From Lachnospiraceae bacterium (GTDB lineage: Bacteria; Bacillota; Clostridia; Lachnospirales; Lachnospiraceae), in the NCBI GenBank assembly GCA_024682375.1, contig JAIKZI010000078.1, positions 1 to 33,294 on the forward strand: a stretch of DNA of 33,294 nucleotides, in the 5' to 3' direction. The position numbers and the translations under genes were made by a program. Numbering within the stretch: the first letter of the stretch is position 1; every line of letters begins with the position of its first letter. This document shows, piece after piece, positions 10,032 through 18,481 of the stretch. The notes below the pieces were generated by a model that was not told the DNA's origin, did no database searches, and saw nothing but the letters and a program-made list of their open reading frames with translations.

Positions 10032-11624
10032 TTATTTCTTGATAAGAAGTGACTCACCTGTCATCTCTTCTGGCTGTGGCAATCCCATAACCTGAAGAAG
10101 TGTAGGAGCGATATCGCAAAGACGTCCGCCTTCCTTAAGTGTGTATGAATCATCATAGTTGTAAAGAATGAATGGAACCGGATTAGTTGTATGAGCTGTA
10201 TGAGGAGCGTTTGTCTCATTGTTCCACATCTGCTCTGCATTACCGTGGTCAGCGCAAATAAACAATACACCGTTTGCCTTATCTACAGCTTCTACAGCTC
10301 CGCCTACACAAGCATCGATTCTCTCTACAGCTTCAATAGCAGCATTCAAAACTCCAGTATGTCCAACCATATCAGGGTTAGCAAAATTGATTACGATTAC
10401 ATCGTATTCACCTGAAGTAATAGCAGCATCAAGTTTTTCGCTTACTTCTGGAGCTGACATTTCAGGTTTAAGATCATATGTTGCAACCTTAGGTGAGTTT
10501 ACAAGTGTTCTAACCTCATCCTTATTAGGTTCCTCAACGCCACCGTTGAAGAAGAATGTTACATGAGCATACTTCTCTGTCTCGGCAATACGAAGCTGCT
10601 TAAGTCCATTGTCTGCAAGATACTCACCAAATGTATTCTTAATAACTGGCTTTTTAAATGCAACATACTTATTTGGAATTGTTTCATCATAATCTTTGAA
10701 ACATACAAATGTAAGTGGCATGAATCCATTTGCTCTCTTAAGATACTTTACACACTTAGTATCTGCTGCATCTCCATCAGCTGCAGCAATATCAGAATCA
10801 GAGAAGCAGAATGCCTTTGTAAGTTCACGAGCTCTATCTGGTCTGAAGTTAAAGAAGATAACTGAATCGTTTGGCTTTACAACTCCAACTGGTGAACCAT
10901 CTTCATTTGTAATAACAGTAGGAATTACAAATTCATCAGTAACATCATTGTCGTATGATGCCTGCATTGCTTCGATAGGATCTGTACCCTTATTTCCTTC
11001 ACCGAGTACTAGAGCATCATAAGCCTTCTGGATTCTATCCCAGTTATTATCTCTATCCATAGCATAGTAACGACCTGAAAGTGAAGCTACCTTTCCTACG
11101 CCGATTTCCTTCATCTTATCGATAAGTTCCTGAAGATAATCCTTACCTGAAGCAGGAGGAGTATCTCTACCATCGAAGAATGGATGAACATATACTCTCT
11201 CAAAGTTTTCCTTCTTGCAAAGTTCAAGAAGAGCATAAAGATGTGAGTTATGACTATGAACACCACCATCTGAAAGAAGTCCCCAAAGATGAAGATCTGA
11301 ATTATTCTTCTTACAGTTTTCAATAGCTAAAAGAAGCTCTTCATTCTTAAAGAAATCTCCATCTTCAATAGCCTTTGTGATAAGTGTTAAATCCTGGTAA
11401 ATGATTCTTCCAGAACCGATATTCATATGACCTACTTCAGAGTTTCCCATCTGACCATCAGGAAGACCTACAGAAAGTCCTGAAGCATATCCCTTTACAA
11501 ATGGGCACTCAGACATAAGTTTATCCATAACTGGAGTCTTTGCCATATAAATTGCATTATTTTCATGTTCATCAGAAAGACCATATCCATCCAATACCAT
11601 AAGAACTACTGGTTTCTGTCTCAT
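10032..11624 (-). CDS. gpmI: 2,3-bisphosphoglycerate-independent phosphoglycerate mutase
   Basis: The enzyme interconverts 3- and 2-phosphoglycerate in glycolysis and gluconeogenesis in the cytoplasm, using Mn2+. The 530-residue length is normal for the family. The metal site LMVLDGYG (D12) and the phosphoserine motif GNSEVGH, with Ser62 at the expected position, are present. DGRDTPP and the late FANPDMVGHTG and CADHGNAE metal-binding motifs are also seen. The start has AGGAG eight bases upstream. A strong terminator follows. A small DUF4250 gene lies 53 bp upstream on the same strand and may be co-transcribed. Confidence 0.97.
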   Translation of the reverse strand: MRQKPVVLMVLDGYGLSDEHENNAIYMAKTPVMDKLMSECPFVKGYASGLSVGLPDGQMGNSEVGHMNIGSGRIIYQDLTLITKAIEDGDFFKNEELLLAIENCKKNNSDLHLWGLLSDGGVHSHNSHLYALLELCKKENFERVYVHPFFDGRDTPPASGKDYLQELIDKMKEIGVGKVASLSGRYYAMDRDNNWDRIQKAYDALVLGEGNKGTDPIEAMQASYDNDVTDEFVIPTVITNEDGSPVGVVKPNDSVIFFNFRPDRARELTKAFCFSDSDIAAADGDAADTKCVKYLKRANGFMPLTFVCFKDYDETIPNKYVAFKKPVIKNTFGEYLADNGLKQLRIAETEKYAHVTFFFNGGVEEPNKDEVRTLVNSPKVATYDLKPEMSAPEVSEKLDAAITSGEYDVIVINFANPDMVGHTGVLNAAIEAVERIDACVGGAVEAVDKANGVLFICADHGNAEQMWNNETNAPHTAHTTNPVPFILYNYDDSYTLKEGGRLCDIAPTLLQVMGLPQPEEMTGESLLIKK

Positions 11625-11677
11625 ACAAACATCTCCTTTTTATTACTATTAACATAGATACTACTTAGGAAAAAAAA

Positions 11678-11848
11678 TCAAACAAACTGATTCTTTTCCT
11701 TATCATAGGAATAACCTACGCTTGAAAGCTTATCTACGACCTCAGCCTCATCTACACATTCTCTCTTGCAGAATTCTTCCAAACTACAATCACAATCTCT
11801 AAGTTTCATATTAACAAAACTTAATAACATTATAGGATCTTTAGGCAT
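11678..11848 (-). CDS. DUF4250 domain-containing small protein
   Basis: This 56-residue reading frame starts MPKDPIMLLSFVNMKLRD and ends SSVGYSYDKEKNQFV. That matches my recollection of the DUF4250 family, a short acidic protein common in Clostridia (start MLPKDPVMLLS-like, end YDEEQNQFV-like). Function is unknown. AGGTGG lies five bases before the ATG, and a TATAAT box sits 29 bases upstream of the start. A run of eight T follows the stop codon, behind only a weak AT-rich hairpin, so read-through into gpmI is plausible. The family is short and predicted helical, with no signal peptide or membrane segment. Confidence 0.85.
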   Translation of the reverse strand: MPKDPIMLLSFVNMKLRDCDCSLEEFCKRECVDEAEVVDKLSSVGYSYDKEKNQFV

Positions 11849-11876
11849 GAAGTCCACCTTTCTATTTACACTATAT

Positions 11877-11882
11877 ATTATA
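11877..11882 (-). promoter_or_regulatory. -10 box for the DUF4250 gene
   Basis: A perfect TATAAT on the minus strand lies 29 bases upstream of the DUF4250 ATG. No convincing -35 was found at 16-18 bp, so the assignment rests on position and the -10 only. Confidence 0.4.
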
Positions 11883-11972
11883 GTACATTTTCGCCTTGTT
11901 TATTTTATCACAAACGTAGAAAATGTCATTAGTTTTTAGGAAAAATTAAGCACATTATATACATTTCAAAAT

Positions 11973-12001
11973 TTGACATACCATTATATTTTCCTTACGA
12001 T
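11973..12001 (+). promoter_or_regulatory. SigA-type promoter of the alanyl-tRNA editing gene
   Basis: TTGACA (11973-11978, all six consensus bases), a 17-bp spacer and TACGAT (11996-12001, four of six) end 25 bases before the ATG at 12027. The first TTG of the longest possible reading frame is this -35 box, which argues against that upstream start. Confidence 0.7.
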
Positions 12002-12026
12002 TAAACACATACGAGGAGATTATGCC

Positions 12027-13307
12027 ATGAAGAAAAATATTGATTTAGACAAATTAACTAATACCACTTTTTTAAGCTCACCTCAAACCGAAAAGGTATA
12101 CGATTATTCAGCTTATGATCCATTTAATGAGGCTAAACTATTACATATTATTCCAATCGAAGATGATTTATACCTACTTTTTGACAGCACAATCTTCTTT
12201 CCTGAAGAAGGTGGTCAAACTTGTGACAAAGGTAAAATATCTTTCAATCTAGAAGGGCAATCACACATTTTAGATATCATAGATGTCCATCTTCAAAAAA
12301 TAGATAAGAAAGAATACATTTTCCACAGGATAAAAGGAAACGATTCTGAAGACATTCTTAATGAAGCAATTTCAAAGGGTATTATTTTTTCCATGGAAAT
12401 TGACTTTGATTATAGATACTCAAATATGCAAAACCACACTGGAGAACATATTTTTTCCGGAATCGTAAAAAAAGAATTCGGCTATGATAACGTTGGATTT
12501 CACTTAAGCGATAACTCAGTAACGATGGATTATAATGGACCACTTACTGATTCCGACGTCGCTAGAATCGAAGAAGAGGTAAACTATGTAATCGCTCAGA
12601 ATTTTCCTGTTTACTGCTCTTATCCAGGAAAGGATGAACTGATTGATTTAGATTATAGATCAAAAATCGAAATCGACGGTCCCATAAGAATCGTTGAAAT
12701 CCCCGGAGTAGACACTTGTGCTTGCTGTGCTCCGCATGTATATTCCACATGCGAAGTCGGACATCTTATTGTACTAAGTTCTACCTCATACAAAGGTGGC
12801 ACCAGATTATCTATCCTATGCGGAGACCGCGCCAATAAATATATAAAAGATAATCAAAACATGCTATTTGCACTATCTCACACGCTAAAACTACCATTCG
12901 AGGATTTACAAGGCGCTGTGGAAAAGATGCAAAAAGAAATCTATGATTTAAAAATAGACATTTCAAATATGCAAAGTGATATGCTAAAAATGAAGCTAAA
13001 GAGTCTCCCAGCCACTGGGAATATTTGTATTTGTGTAAAGGATACGGACTCTAAAGTAAAAAGAGATTGCATAAATGAATTAAAATTAAATAGAGATGGC
13101 TACATAATGATTCTTGATAGCAAAGAAAACAGTCGATCCTATGTTTTAGGCTCTAGGGATAAAAATTGTAACGACTTCTTAAAAGAAATCAGCGATAGGC
13201 TTATAATAAAGGGCGGCGGTAAGCCAGAAATGATTCAAGGATCTATTGAATCTGATAATGAGACAATAATAAATGTGCTGAAGCAAAACAATTTTACAAT
13301 TATATAA
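12027..13307 (+). CDS. AlaX-type alanyl-tRNA editing protein with DHHA1 domain
   Basis: This free-standing editing protein is expected to hydrolyse Ser- or Gly-mischarged tRNA(Ala). The 426-residue form is the long AlaX type: an AlaRS-like editing domain followed by a C-terminal DHHA1 domain. The editing site is seen as FFPEEGGQ (57-64), HTGEH (H137, H141) and CACCAPH (C233, H237), which together make the zinc-binding set. DHHA1 is marked by [11 protein letters not shown] (396-406), with a helical segment at about 290-325. The start at 12027 has GAGGAG eight bases upstream; a longer in-frame TTG start at 11973 falls in the promoter and is rejected. The xth gene follows after 13 bp, so the two form an operon. 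Confidence 0.93.
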   Translation: MKKNIDLDKLTNTTFLSSPQTEKVYDYSAYDPFNEAKLLHIIPIEDDLYLLFDSTIFFPEEGGQTCDKGKISFNLEGQSHILDIIDVHLQKIDKKEYIFHRIKGNDSEDILNEAISKGIIFSMEIDFDYRYSNMQNHTGEHIFSGIVKKEFGYDNVGFHLSDNSVTMDYNGPLTDSDVARIEEEVNYVIAQNFPVYCSYPGKDELIDLDYRSKIEIDGPIRIVEIPGVDTCACCAPHVYSTCEVGHLIVLSSTSYKGGTRLSILCGDRANKYIKDNQNMLFALSHTLKLPFEDLQGAVEKMQKEIYDLKIDISNMQSDMLKMKLKSLPATGNICICVKDTDSKVKRDCINELKLNRDGYIMILDSKENSRSYVLGSRDKNCNDFLKEISDRLIIKGGGKPEMIQGSIESDNETIINVLKQNNFTII

Positions 13308-13320
13308 CATAGGAGAAATT

Positions 13321-14070
13321 ATGAAATATATATCATGGAATGTAAACGGGCTAAGAGCTTGTGTTACAAAAGGTTTTGAAGATATTTTTAAAGAATTAGA
13401 CGCTGATGCTTTTTGCCTTCAGGAAACTAAACTTCAGGAAGGACAGATAGATTTAGACCTTCCAGGATATCACCAGTATTGGAATTATGCGGAGAAAAAA
13501 GGTTATTCTGGAACTGCCATATTTACAAAGAAAGAACCCCTTTCTGTTTCATACGGAATGGGAATCGAAGAGCACGATCACGAAGGTCGACTAATCACTC
13601 TAGAATTTGAAGACCATTATCTAATCGCCTGCTATACTCCAAACTCACAGACAGAATTAAAACGTCTAGATTACAGAATGAAGTGGGAAGATGACTTCCT
13701 AGCCTATTTAAAGAAGCTTGATGAAAAGAAACCTGTAATTCTTTGTGGAGATTTAAATGTAGCTCACAAAGAAATCGATTTGAAGAATCCAAAGACCAAC
13801 AGAAAGAATGCCGGATTCACTGACGAGGAAAGAAACTGCATGACCAGACTACTTGAGAATGGTTTTACAGATTCATTCCGTCATTTCTACCCTGATCAGG
13901 AACAGATTTATTCTTGGTGGTCATATCGCTTCAAAGCTCGCGAGAAGAACTCTGGATGGAGAATCGACTACTTCATCGTATCTGACAGATTCGTCTCAAA
14001 TCTTAAAAATGCAAAGATTCATACCGATATTTTCGGCTCTGATCATTGCCCTGTTGAACTTACTTTCTAG
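13321..14070 (+). CDS. xth: Exodeoxyribonuclease III / AP endonuclease
   Basis: This base-excision repair enzyme cleaves at abasic sites and degrades 3' ends. The 249-residue length fits the ExoA/Xth family. The catalytic set is visible: N9 in WNVNGLR, E35 in LQETK, Y105 in CYTPNS, D144 and N146 in GDLNVAH, D217 in WRIDYF, and D241-H242 in GSDHCPV. AGGAG lies about six bases before the ATG. The gene follows the alanyl-tRNA editing gene closely. Its last 11 bases overlap the 3' end of the convergent MocR gene, and no terminator hairpin separates them. Confidence 0.96.
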   Translation: MKYISWNVNGLRACVTKGFEDIFKELDADAFCLQETKLQEGQIDLDLPGYHQYWNYAEKKGYSGTAIFTKKEPLSVSYGMGIEEHDHEGRLITLEFEDHYLIACYTPNSQTELKRLDYRMKWEDDFLAYLKKLDEKKPVILCGDLNVAHKEIDLKNPKTNRKNAGFTDEERNCMTRLLENGFTDSFRHFYPDQEQIYSWWSYRFKAREKNSGWRIDYFIVSDRFVSNLKNAKIHTDIFGSDHCPVELTF

Positions 14071-15130
14071 TATTCTTAATACGTCTATGACGACGAACTC
14101 TATTCAGGTGTCTCTCAAAATCTCCATTGTTTATGATTTCGGCCAACACTAGTTGTTCGAGGAGAGGCACCGTACATGAATAGAATGCTATTTTTTCCAT
14201 AAATTCATCGCATCTCTCTTCTGGCAATATCATATACCCCATTCGAATTGCGCTCGAAATAGTAAGGGAAAAAGTATTCAAATAAATCACGCTACGTTTC
14301 GGCTCTAATGAAAAAAGAGTATCCTCCGCCTTACCCAACATCGAGAATTCCGAATCATAATCATCCTCGATGATTAAGCCATTTCTATCCTTTGCCCATG
14401 AAATATACTGTGAACGTTTCGATGCATCAGCTGTAATCTTCGTAGGGAAACTGGAATAGGGAGTCACATGAAGTGTCAACACCTTCGCTCTCTCGAGTTC
14501 GGTACTACGTATACCATCTTTTCCCATTTTAAGACGTTCTATCTCTAGGCCATGTGCTCTATAAACTTTTTCTATTTTTTCATAAGAAGGATCCTCAATT
14601 CCAATTCGTTTTTCATCAAGAATCTGCGCAACTAATCCATAAAGATACTCCGCACCAGAGCCTATAACTATCTGATTAGAATGAACATTAATTCCTCTCG
14701 AGCGTTTAAGATATCGTGATATTGCTTCTCTCAAAATCTCTGAACCCTGATTATGAGAACGCTCAAATATATATTCTTGATAATTAGAAAGCACTCTACG
14801 CACTGTCTTTGCATATAATGATATCGGGAACTCCTCTTCATCTTTATAATGAGTTTGAAACTCTTGAACTCGCACCAGAGTATTTTCCTCAGGAAACTGA
14901 AACATCATATCCTCATCCTGATAAGTTACGAAATATCCACTGCGTTCCTTTGACTCCAAATATCCCTCATCTATAAGTAGCTCGATTGCGTGCTCAATAG
15001 TTATAACAGAGTACCCAAACTCTAAAGCCAGATTTCTCTTCGAAGGTAGTCTTTCACCGCATCGATATGCCTTATCCACAATTCTGTTTTTTATCACATT
15101 ATATACTTCTAAATAAGCTTTATCTTTCAT
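14060..15130 (-). CDS. Truncated MocR/PdxR-like regulator lacking the PLP lysine
   Basis: The N-terminus is a GntR winged helix (residues 1-70, [25 protein letters not shown] then [13 protein letters not shown]), followed by a fold-type I aminotransferase-like domain (about 100-356), the MocR layout. [18 protein letters not shown] and [11 protein letters not shown] are retained. The usual Schiff-base motif FSK(T/S) reads FSLT, with Leu289 (codon CTT) in place of lysine. The usual TPSHQ(F/Y)PTG motif reads TPYSSFPTK. The protein is 356 residues against about 460-480 for typical members: it stops just after [12 protein letters not shown], so the C-terminal subdomain is missing. The stop overlaps the xth 3' end. 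A divergent ECF transporter component starts 118 bp away and is the likely target. It is either a decaying gene or a PLP-independent sensor. Confidence 0.85.
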   Translation of the reverse strand: MKDKAYLEVYNVIKNRIVDKAYRCGERLPSKRNLALEFGYSVITIEHAIELLIDEGYLESKERSGYFVTYQDEDMMFQFPEENTLVRVQEFQTHYKDEEEFPISLYAKTVRRVLSNYQEYIFERSHNQGSEILREAISRYLKRSRGINVHSNQIVIGSGAEYLYGLVAQILDEKRIGIEDPSYEKIEKVYRAHGLEIERLKMGKDGIRSTELERAKVLTLHVTPYSSFPTKITADASKRSQYISWAKDRNGLIIEDDYDSEFSMLGKAEDTLFSLEPKRSVIYLNTFSLTISSAIRMGYMILPEERCDEFMEKIAFYSCTVPLLEQLVLAEIINNGDFERHLNRVRRHRRIKNTRK

Positions 15131-15184
15131 ACACGTCCCAATCTGGTTATATATTTTTGTCCTTTTCTGAATATATTATATATC

Positions 15185-15209
15185 CAATCATCTACTATAA
15201 TATCAATCA
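15185..15209. promoter_or_regulatory. Candidate MocR operator and -10 of the ECF gene
   Basis: CAATCA occurs at 15185-15190 and again at 15204-15209, a 19-base direct spacing that flanks a perfect TATAAT (15196-15201). MocR-family sites are often direct repeats. No clear -35 precedes the TATAAT. The assignment is tentative. Confidence 0.3.
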
Positions 15210-15248
15210 GATTTAAATTCGTAAACCATAATGGAAAGGAAAAAAATA

Positions 15249-15782
15249 ATGACAGATTACTCAATGCCAAACACCACATCAAATAACAGCTCAATCTCAG
15301 TATTAAACCTATGCATAGCTGCATTATTTATGGCTATAACTGTTATGCTCAGTTCTTTTGGATTACCAGTTCCTGGCGGACACTTATATTTAAACGATAT
15401 CGCCATCGTAACAGCGAGCTTACTTCTAGATCCATTCTCTGCCTTTCTGGTAGGCGGAATCGGATCATTTCTCGGAGATTTCCTGTTCTACCCAGCTCCT
15501 ATGTTTGTGTCACTGGTAACTCACGGATTACAGGCAGTAATAATCTCTATCATCGCACATAAGAATAACCGTATTTCTCTAGGAATTCTCGGATCTACAA
15601 TCGGTGCACTAATTATGATTATCGGTTATACACTCGGAAGAGCATTTATCTATTCAACACCTGCCTATGCAATCATGAAACTTCCATTTCAGATATTGCA
15701 GGCCGCTGTCGGTGTTGTAATCGGTCTTCTTCTCGTATACAAATTTGGGATCAGACGATTATACAATCGTTTTCACAAATAA
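15249..15782 (+). CDS. ECF transporter substrate-binding (S) component
   Basis: This integral membrane protein of 177 residues has about five or six membrane segments and resembles the ECF-riboflavin-type S-component family (PF07155). Typical features are GGHLYLNDIAIVTASLLLDP, LVGGIGSFLGDFLFYPAPMF and THGLQAVIISIIAH. S components bind a vitamin or precursor and work with a shared EcfT-EcfA energising module, which is not in this window. The substrate cannot be read from sequence; the divergent MocR-type regulator makes a B6 vitamer a reasonable guess. The start at 15249 has AAAGGA eight bases upstream; an in-frame ATG six codons earlier has none. A hairpin terminator follows. Confidence 0.85.
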   Translation: MTDYSMPNTTSNNSSISVLNLCIAALFMAITVMLSSFGLPVPGGHLYLNDIAIVTASLLLDPFSAFLVGGIGSFLGDFLFYPAPMFVSLVTHGLQAVIISIIAHKNNRISLGILGSTIGALIMIIGYTLGRAFIYSTPAYAIMKLPFQILQAAVGVVIGLLLVYKFGIRRLYNRFHK

Positions 15783-15800
15783 ACTTATATCAAGTCAAAA

Positions 15801-15837
15801 TAAAATGGGAGCAAGAATGACTTGCTCCCCAATTTTA
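15801..15837. terminator. Bidirectional terminator between the ECF gene and the ABC operon
   Basis: GGGAGCAAG (15807-15815) and CTTGCTCCC (15821-15829) form a 9-bp stem with a five-base loop. It is flanked by A-rich sequence on the left and AATTTTA on the right, and lies between two convergent transcription units. Confidence 0.8.
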
Positions 15838-15861
15838 TCTAATTAAGTTTTAACCAAAACT

Positions 15862-16413
15862 CTACTTATATAGTTTCCACATCTTTTTAACAGGATAATA
15901 ATTATGTACTACATATAATCCGTCTTTCTTCATCTTCTGAATACTATCATCCCCCTTTAGGAAACATACAGAATAACATAAGTTAAGTTTTCTAGAACTG
16001 TTTGGAGCGATCCACATTGTTCTTCCCCACTTATCATTCCACTCATTCATAAGTATCAAATCAATAGCATTGCTATACCCTACCGACTCTATTGTCATCA
16101 TGCCTACATCAAACAGAATCTCCTTATCGCTAGTATTAGTCATTTCAACCTCAACTTTGAAAAAAGACTCTTGATTTGCAATATCTAAGACTTTTAAGCT
16201 CTTTTTTTCAACATATTTTTTAATGCTATCCTGATTATATTCCTTAACATCACATATCTTTACTTTAATATCCTTCATAGCCTCACCAGACTCACCATAC
16301 GGGATCACTTCATATTTAACCGGAGGATATTTATGGTTAATCCAAATCAATCTACTGATAAAGACTATAAGGGCCACTAAAACTATAGCTAATAGACATT
16401 TCTTTCTAGTCAT
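15862..16413 (-). CDS. Membrane-anchored ectodomain protein, last gene of the ABC operon
   Basis: A short cytoplasmic start (MTRKK) precedes one membrane helix (about residues 6-25). The remaining 155 residues should lie outside the cell. The ectodomain is predominantly beta in pattern, with FFKVEVEMTNTSDKEILFDVGMMTIES, the kind of strand-N-x-(S/T)-strand pattern seen in Ig-like lipoprotein or DUF4352/DUF5028-type domains; I cannot assign a family firmly. It begins six bases after the ATPase stop and shares the operon. GGGG lies about ten bases upstream of the ATG. It may be a distant relative of the anchored protein that opens the operon. Function unknown; a substrate-binding or immunity accessory for the exporter is an inference. 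Confidence 0.75.
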   Translation of the reverse strand: MTRKKCLLAIVLVALIVFISRLIWINHKYPPVKYEVIPYGESGEAMKDIKVKICDVKEYNQDSIKKYVEKKSLKVLDIANQESFFKVEVEMTNTSDKEILFDVGMMTIESVGYSNAIDLILMNEWNDKWGRTMWIAPNSSRKLNLCYSVCFLKGDDSIQKMKKDGLYVVHNYYPVKKMWKLYK

Positions 16414-16419
16414 AAGACA

Positions 16420-17049
16420 TCATCCCCGAACTCTACCATCATCCACTAAATATATTTCATCACAAAGTAACGCCATCTCATCTTTGTCATGAGAAGCAAT
16501 AATTATAAGAGCGCCTTCCTCTCTCCTTCTATTAAGTATTTCTCTAAGTTTCATTACACTTTTCTCATCGAGTGCATTTGTTGGTTCATCCAAAAGTATT
16601 AGCGCAGGTTTTTCAACTAGCGCTGCAGCAATACCCAATTTCTGTTTCATACCTAATGAAAAATTTCTGAATTTCTTCTTTGATTTAGCTTCCAATCCTA
16701 TTACTTCAAGTATTCTATTCACATCTTTGATACCAACTTTATTACGAATCGATACCAAATCCATTAAATTCTTCTGTGCGCTCATATTTCCTACAAACGA
16801 AGGATTCTCTATTAAAATTCCCATATCCTCAGGAAATTCCATATCAACGCCTAGTGTTTTTCCATCTATTTCTATAACTCCATCTGTTGGAAATATTAAA
16901 CCACTAATAGCTTTTAGAAGCATCGTCTTTCCAGAGCCATTCTTTCCTTGTAAACCATATATTTTCCCAGAATGAAATTCTACATTCACATCTGAAAGTA
17001 CATTATTTCCCTTTATCGTTTTTGTTAAATTCTTTACCTTTATATTCAT
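16420..17049 (-). CDS. ABC transporter ATP-binding protein, BcrA/LanF-like
   Basis: The 209-residue protein has a full set of ABC motifs: Walker A GKNGSGKT (35-42), signature SLGMK (131-135), Walker B ALILLDEP (149-156) and H-loop H187. The Q-loop region reads GILIENPSF. That resembles ATPases of bacitracin and lantibiotic self-protection exporters, in which glutamate stands near the usual glutamine. It is expected to bind the cytoplasmic face of the membrane proteins encoded just before it. GAGGGG lies three to five bases before the ATG. It lies 15 bp after the 17065-17760 gene and six before the last gene. Substrate unknown. Confidence 0.92.
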   Translation of the reverse strand: MNIKVKNLTKTIKGNNVLSDVNVEFHSGKIYGLQGKNGSGKTMLLKAISGLIFPTDGVIEIDGKTLGVDMEFPEDMGILIENPSFVGNMSAQKNLMDLVSIRNKVGIKDVNRILEVIGLEAKSKKKFRNFSLGMKQKLGIAAALVEKPALILLDEPTNALDEKSVMKLREILNRRREEGALIIIASHDKDEMALLCDEIYLVDDGRVRG

Positions 17050-17064
17050 ATACCCCTCTAACGC

Positions 17065-17760
17065 TTATAGCTCTTCTTTTTTACAAAAATAATAATTACC
17101 ATATAGATATATCAGAATCATCGTGACAATATTTGCAGCTAGATTTAATACATATAATTCTACGCTATACATATTAGACCTAATCAACATCGAACCATCC
17201 ATCGGCAACCATGGCGTACTAATAAATATACTTATAGCCATACATGCACAAGCTCCAATTAACGCAAATATCTCATCAAATCTAATTATTAAAATATTGA
17301 TTATCTCACCTAACGTTAGACCACTCATATAGATACTAATCGCAAAACAAACTCCGGATAAACTATCACCGAAGGTATAATCATATACAATAAATATAAT
17401 TATAAACACCGTTGATAAAAAAAGCGCTGTCGCTAATACTCCAAAATATAGTCTGTTCCACCTATACTTTCTCTTCTTTGAACGTATTAATAATTGAATA
17501 TTCAAATCGTGATTAAAATGGTTCGAAGCCATAATAACTAGCGTAAATGTCACCCAATAAACAAACCAATTCCAGGGAATATCTATAGTGTTACTATCAA
17601 AATCAACTCCCGTATTTCCTGATAACATGTACTCATACAGGTTTCCCGCAAATCCATTCGATGATGCTAGCATAGAAACAAATATCCAAATAGTAGCCAC
17701 TAAATAAATCCAAATACTATTTATAGTACGCTTCTTTACTTCATATGCCATTAAACCCAT
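17065..17760 (-). CDS. ABC transporter membrane protein (third of three)
   Basis: The 231-residue protein has about six hydrophobic segments, so it is an integral membrane protein. The basic loop LLIRSKKRKYRWNRLYFG resembles the cytoplasmic coupling loop of ABC-2-type permeases. The ATG at 17760 overlaps the previous gene by ten bases. A second in-frame ATG at 17751 overlaps that gene's stop by one base (TAATG); both have AGGA at a usable distance, and either implies translational coupling. The product pairs with the adjacent ATPase. I recognise no closer family. Confidence 0.8.
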   Translation of the reverse strand: MGLMAYEVKKRTINSIWIYLVATIWIFVSMLASSNGFAGNLYEYMLSGNTGVDFDSNTIDIPWNWFVYWVTFTLVIMASNHFNHDLNIQLLIRSKKRKYRWNRLYFGVLATALFLSTVFIIIFIVYDYTFGDSLSGVCFAISIYMSGLTLGEIINILIIRFDEIFALIGACACMAISIFISTPWLPMDGSMLIRSNMYSVELYVLNLAANIVTMILIYLYGNYYFCKKEEL

Positions 17761-18479
17761 TCCTGCTTCCTAATAATTCTATCAACATAATAAATAGAGC
17801 AGATCAGGAGAATCAAATAAACAAACACATTTCCTACAAGATATTTACTGTATTTAAAGCCATAATAACTTAATTTAAAATAATATCTATACTCGCCTCT
17901 AATTCCCCATCCCAATAACCCATCAAAAGCTATAACACCAATCAAACCCATAATACGGCTATGAGCCCTATTAGAGATTATCAGTAATAAACACAAATTC
18001 ACCATATAGATTGTAAACAAATAGCATATAGAAATAATTATCAACTTCACAATATTCATATTATCTATGCAAAATCTATTTGCTATACTGCAAAAACTGG
18101 TTTGATCATCCCAATTAATCCATACCTTATGATATTTATATTTTGCAATCACGCTAACTACAAATATATCACCAGAAGCATAAATCAAAGCAAAACGCGC
18201 AAAGCATCTAAATGTCTCTATTAGAACCTTTTTCCTTCCGCCATACAAAGTTGCTTTTTTTGCATTATATAATGATTTATCTACTATCAGATAAAACCAA
18301 AACAGCCACACCAGATTTACAATAATTCTTCCATATCTAATCCAATCTATAATTTCATCTGCAACTGCATAACCATTATATTCACGTGCAAAATCCAGTC
18401 TATACGCAGAAAAAATCATTACTATCACATATATTAAGTGGGTAAACAATATAATAATGTAGTCGTTCTTTTTTACCAT
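17751..18479 (-). CDS. ABC transporter membrane protein (second of three)
   Basis: This 242-residue integral membrane protein has about six hydrophobic helices. YGGRKKVLIETFRC is a cytoplasmic basic loop of the kind seen after the second helix of ABC-2 permeases of the bacitracin/lantibiotic-immunity type. It starts two bases after the preceding permease gene ends, with AGGA at a normal distance, and its stop overlaps the next gene. It shows no obvious similarity to its neighbours beyond topology. Function is inferred from operon context. Confidence 0.78.
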   Translation of the reverse strand: MVKKNDYIIILFTHLIYVIVMIFSAYRLDFAREYNGYAVADEIIDWIRYGRIIVNLVWLFWFYLIVDKSLYNAKKATLYGGRKKVLIETFRCFARFALIYASGDIFVVSVIAKYKYHKVWINWDDQTSFCSIANRFCIDNMNIVKLIIISICYLFTIYMVNLCLLLIISNRAHSRIMGLIGVIAFDGLLGWGIRGEYRYYFKLSYYGFKYSKYLVGNVFVYLILLICSIYYVDRIIRKQEWV

Positions 18480-18481
18480 AG

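Noticed and set aside
10191-11022. Several plus-strand frames over gpmI
   Set aside because: They are shadows of gpmI, with no ribosome binding sites or recognisable domains.
11973-12026. Upstream TTG start adding 18 residues to the alanyl-tRNA editing protein
   Set aside because: The TTG is the -35 box of a good promoter; the ATG at 12027 has a GAGGAG at the right distance.
15131-15248. Possible vitamin riboswitch before the ECF gene
   Set aside because: The leader is too short, and no conserved TPP, FMN or cobalamin-type elements were seen.
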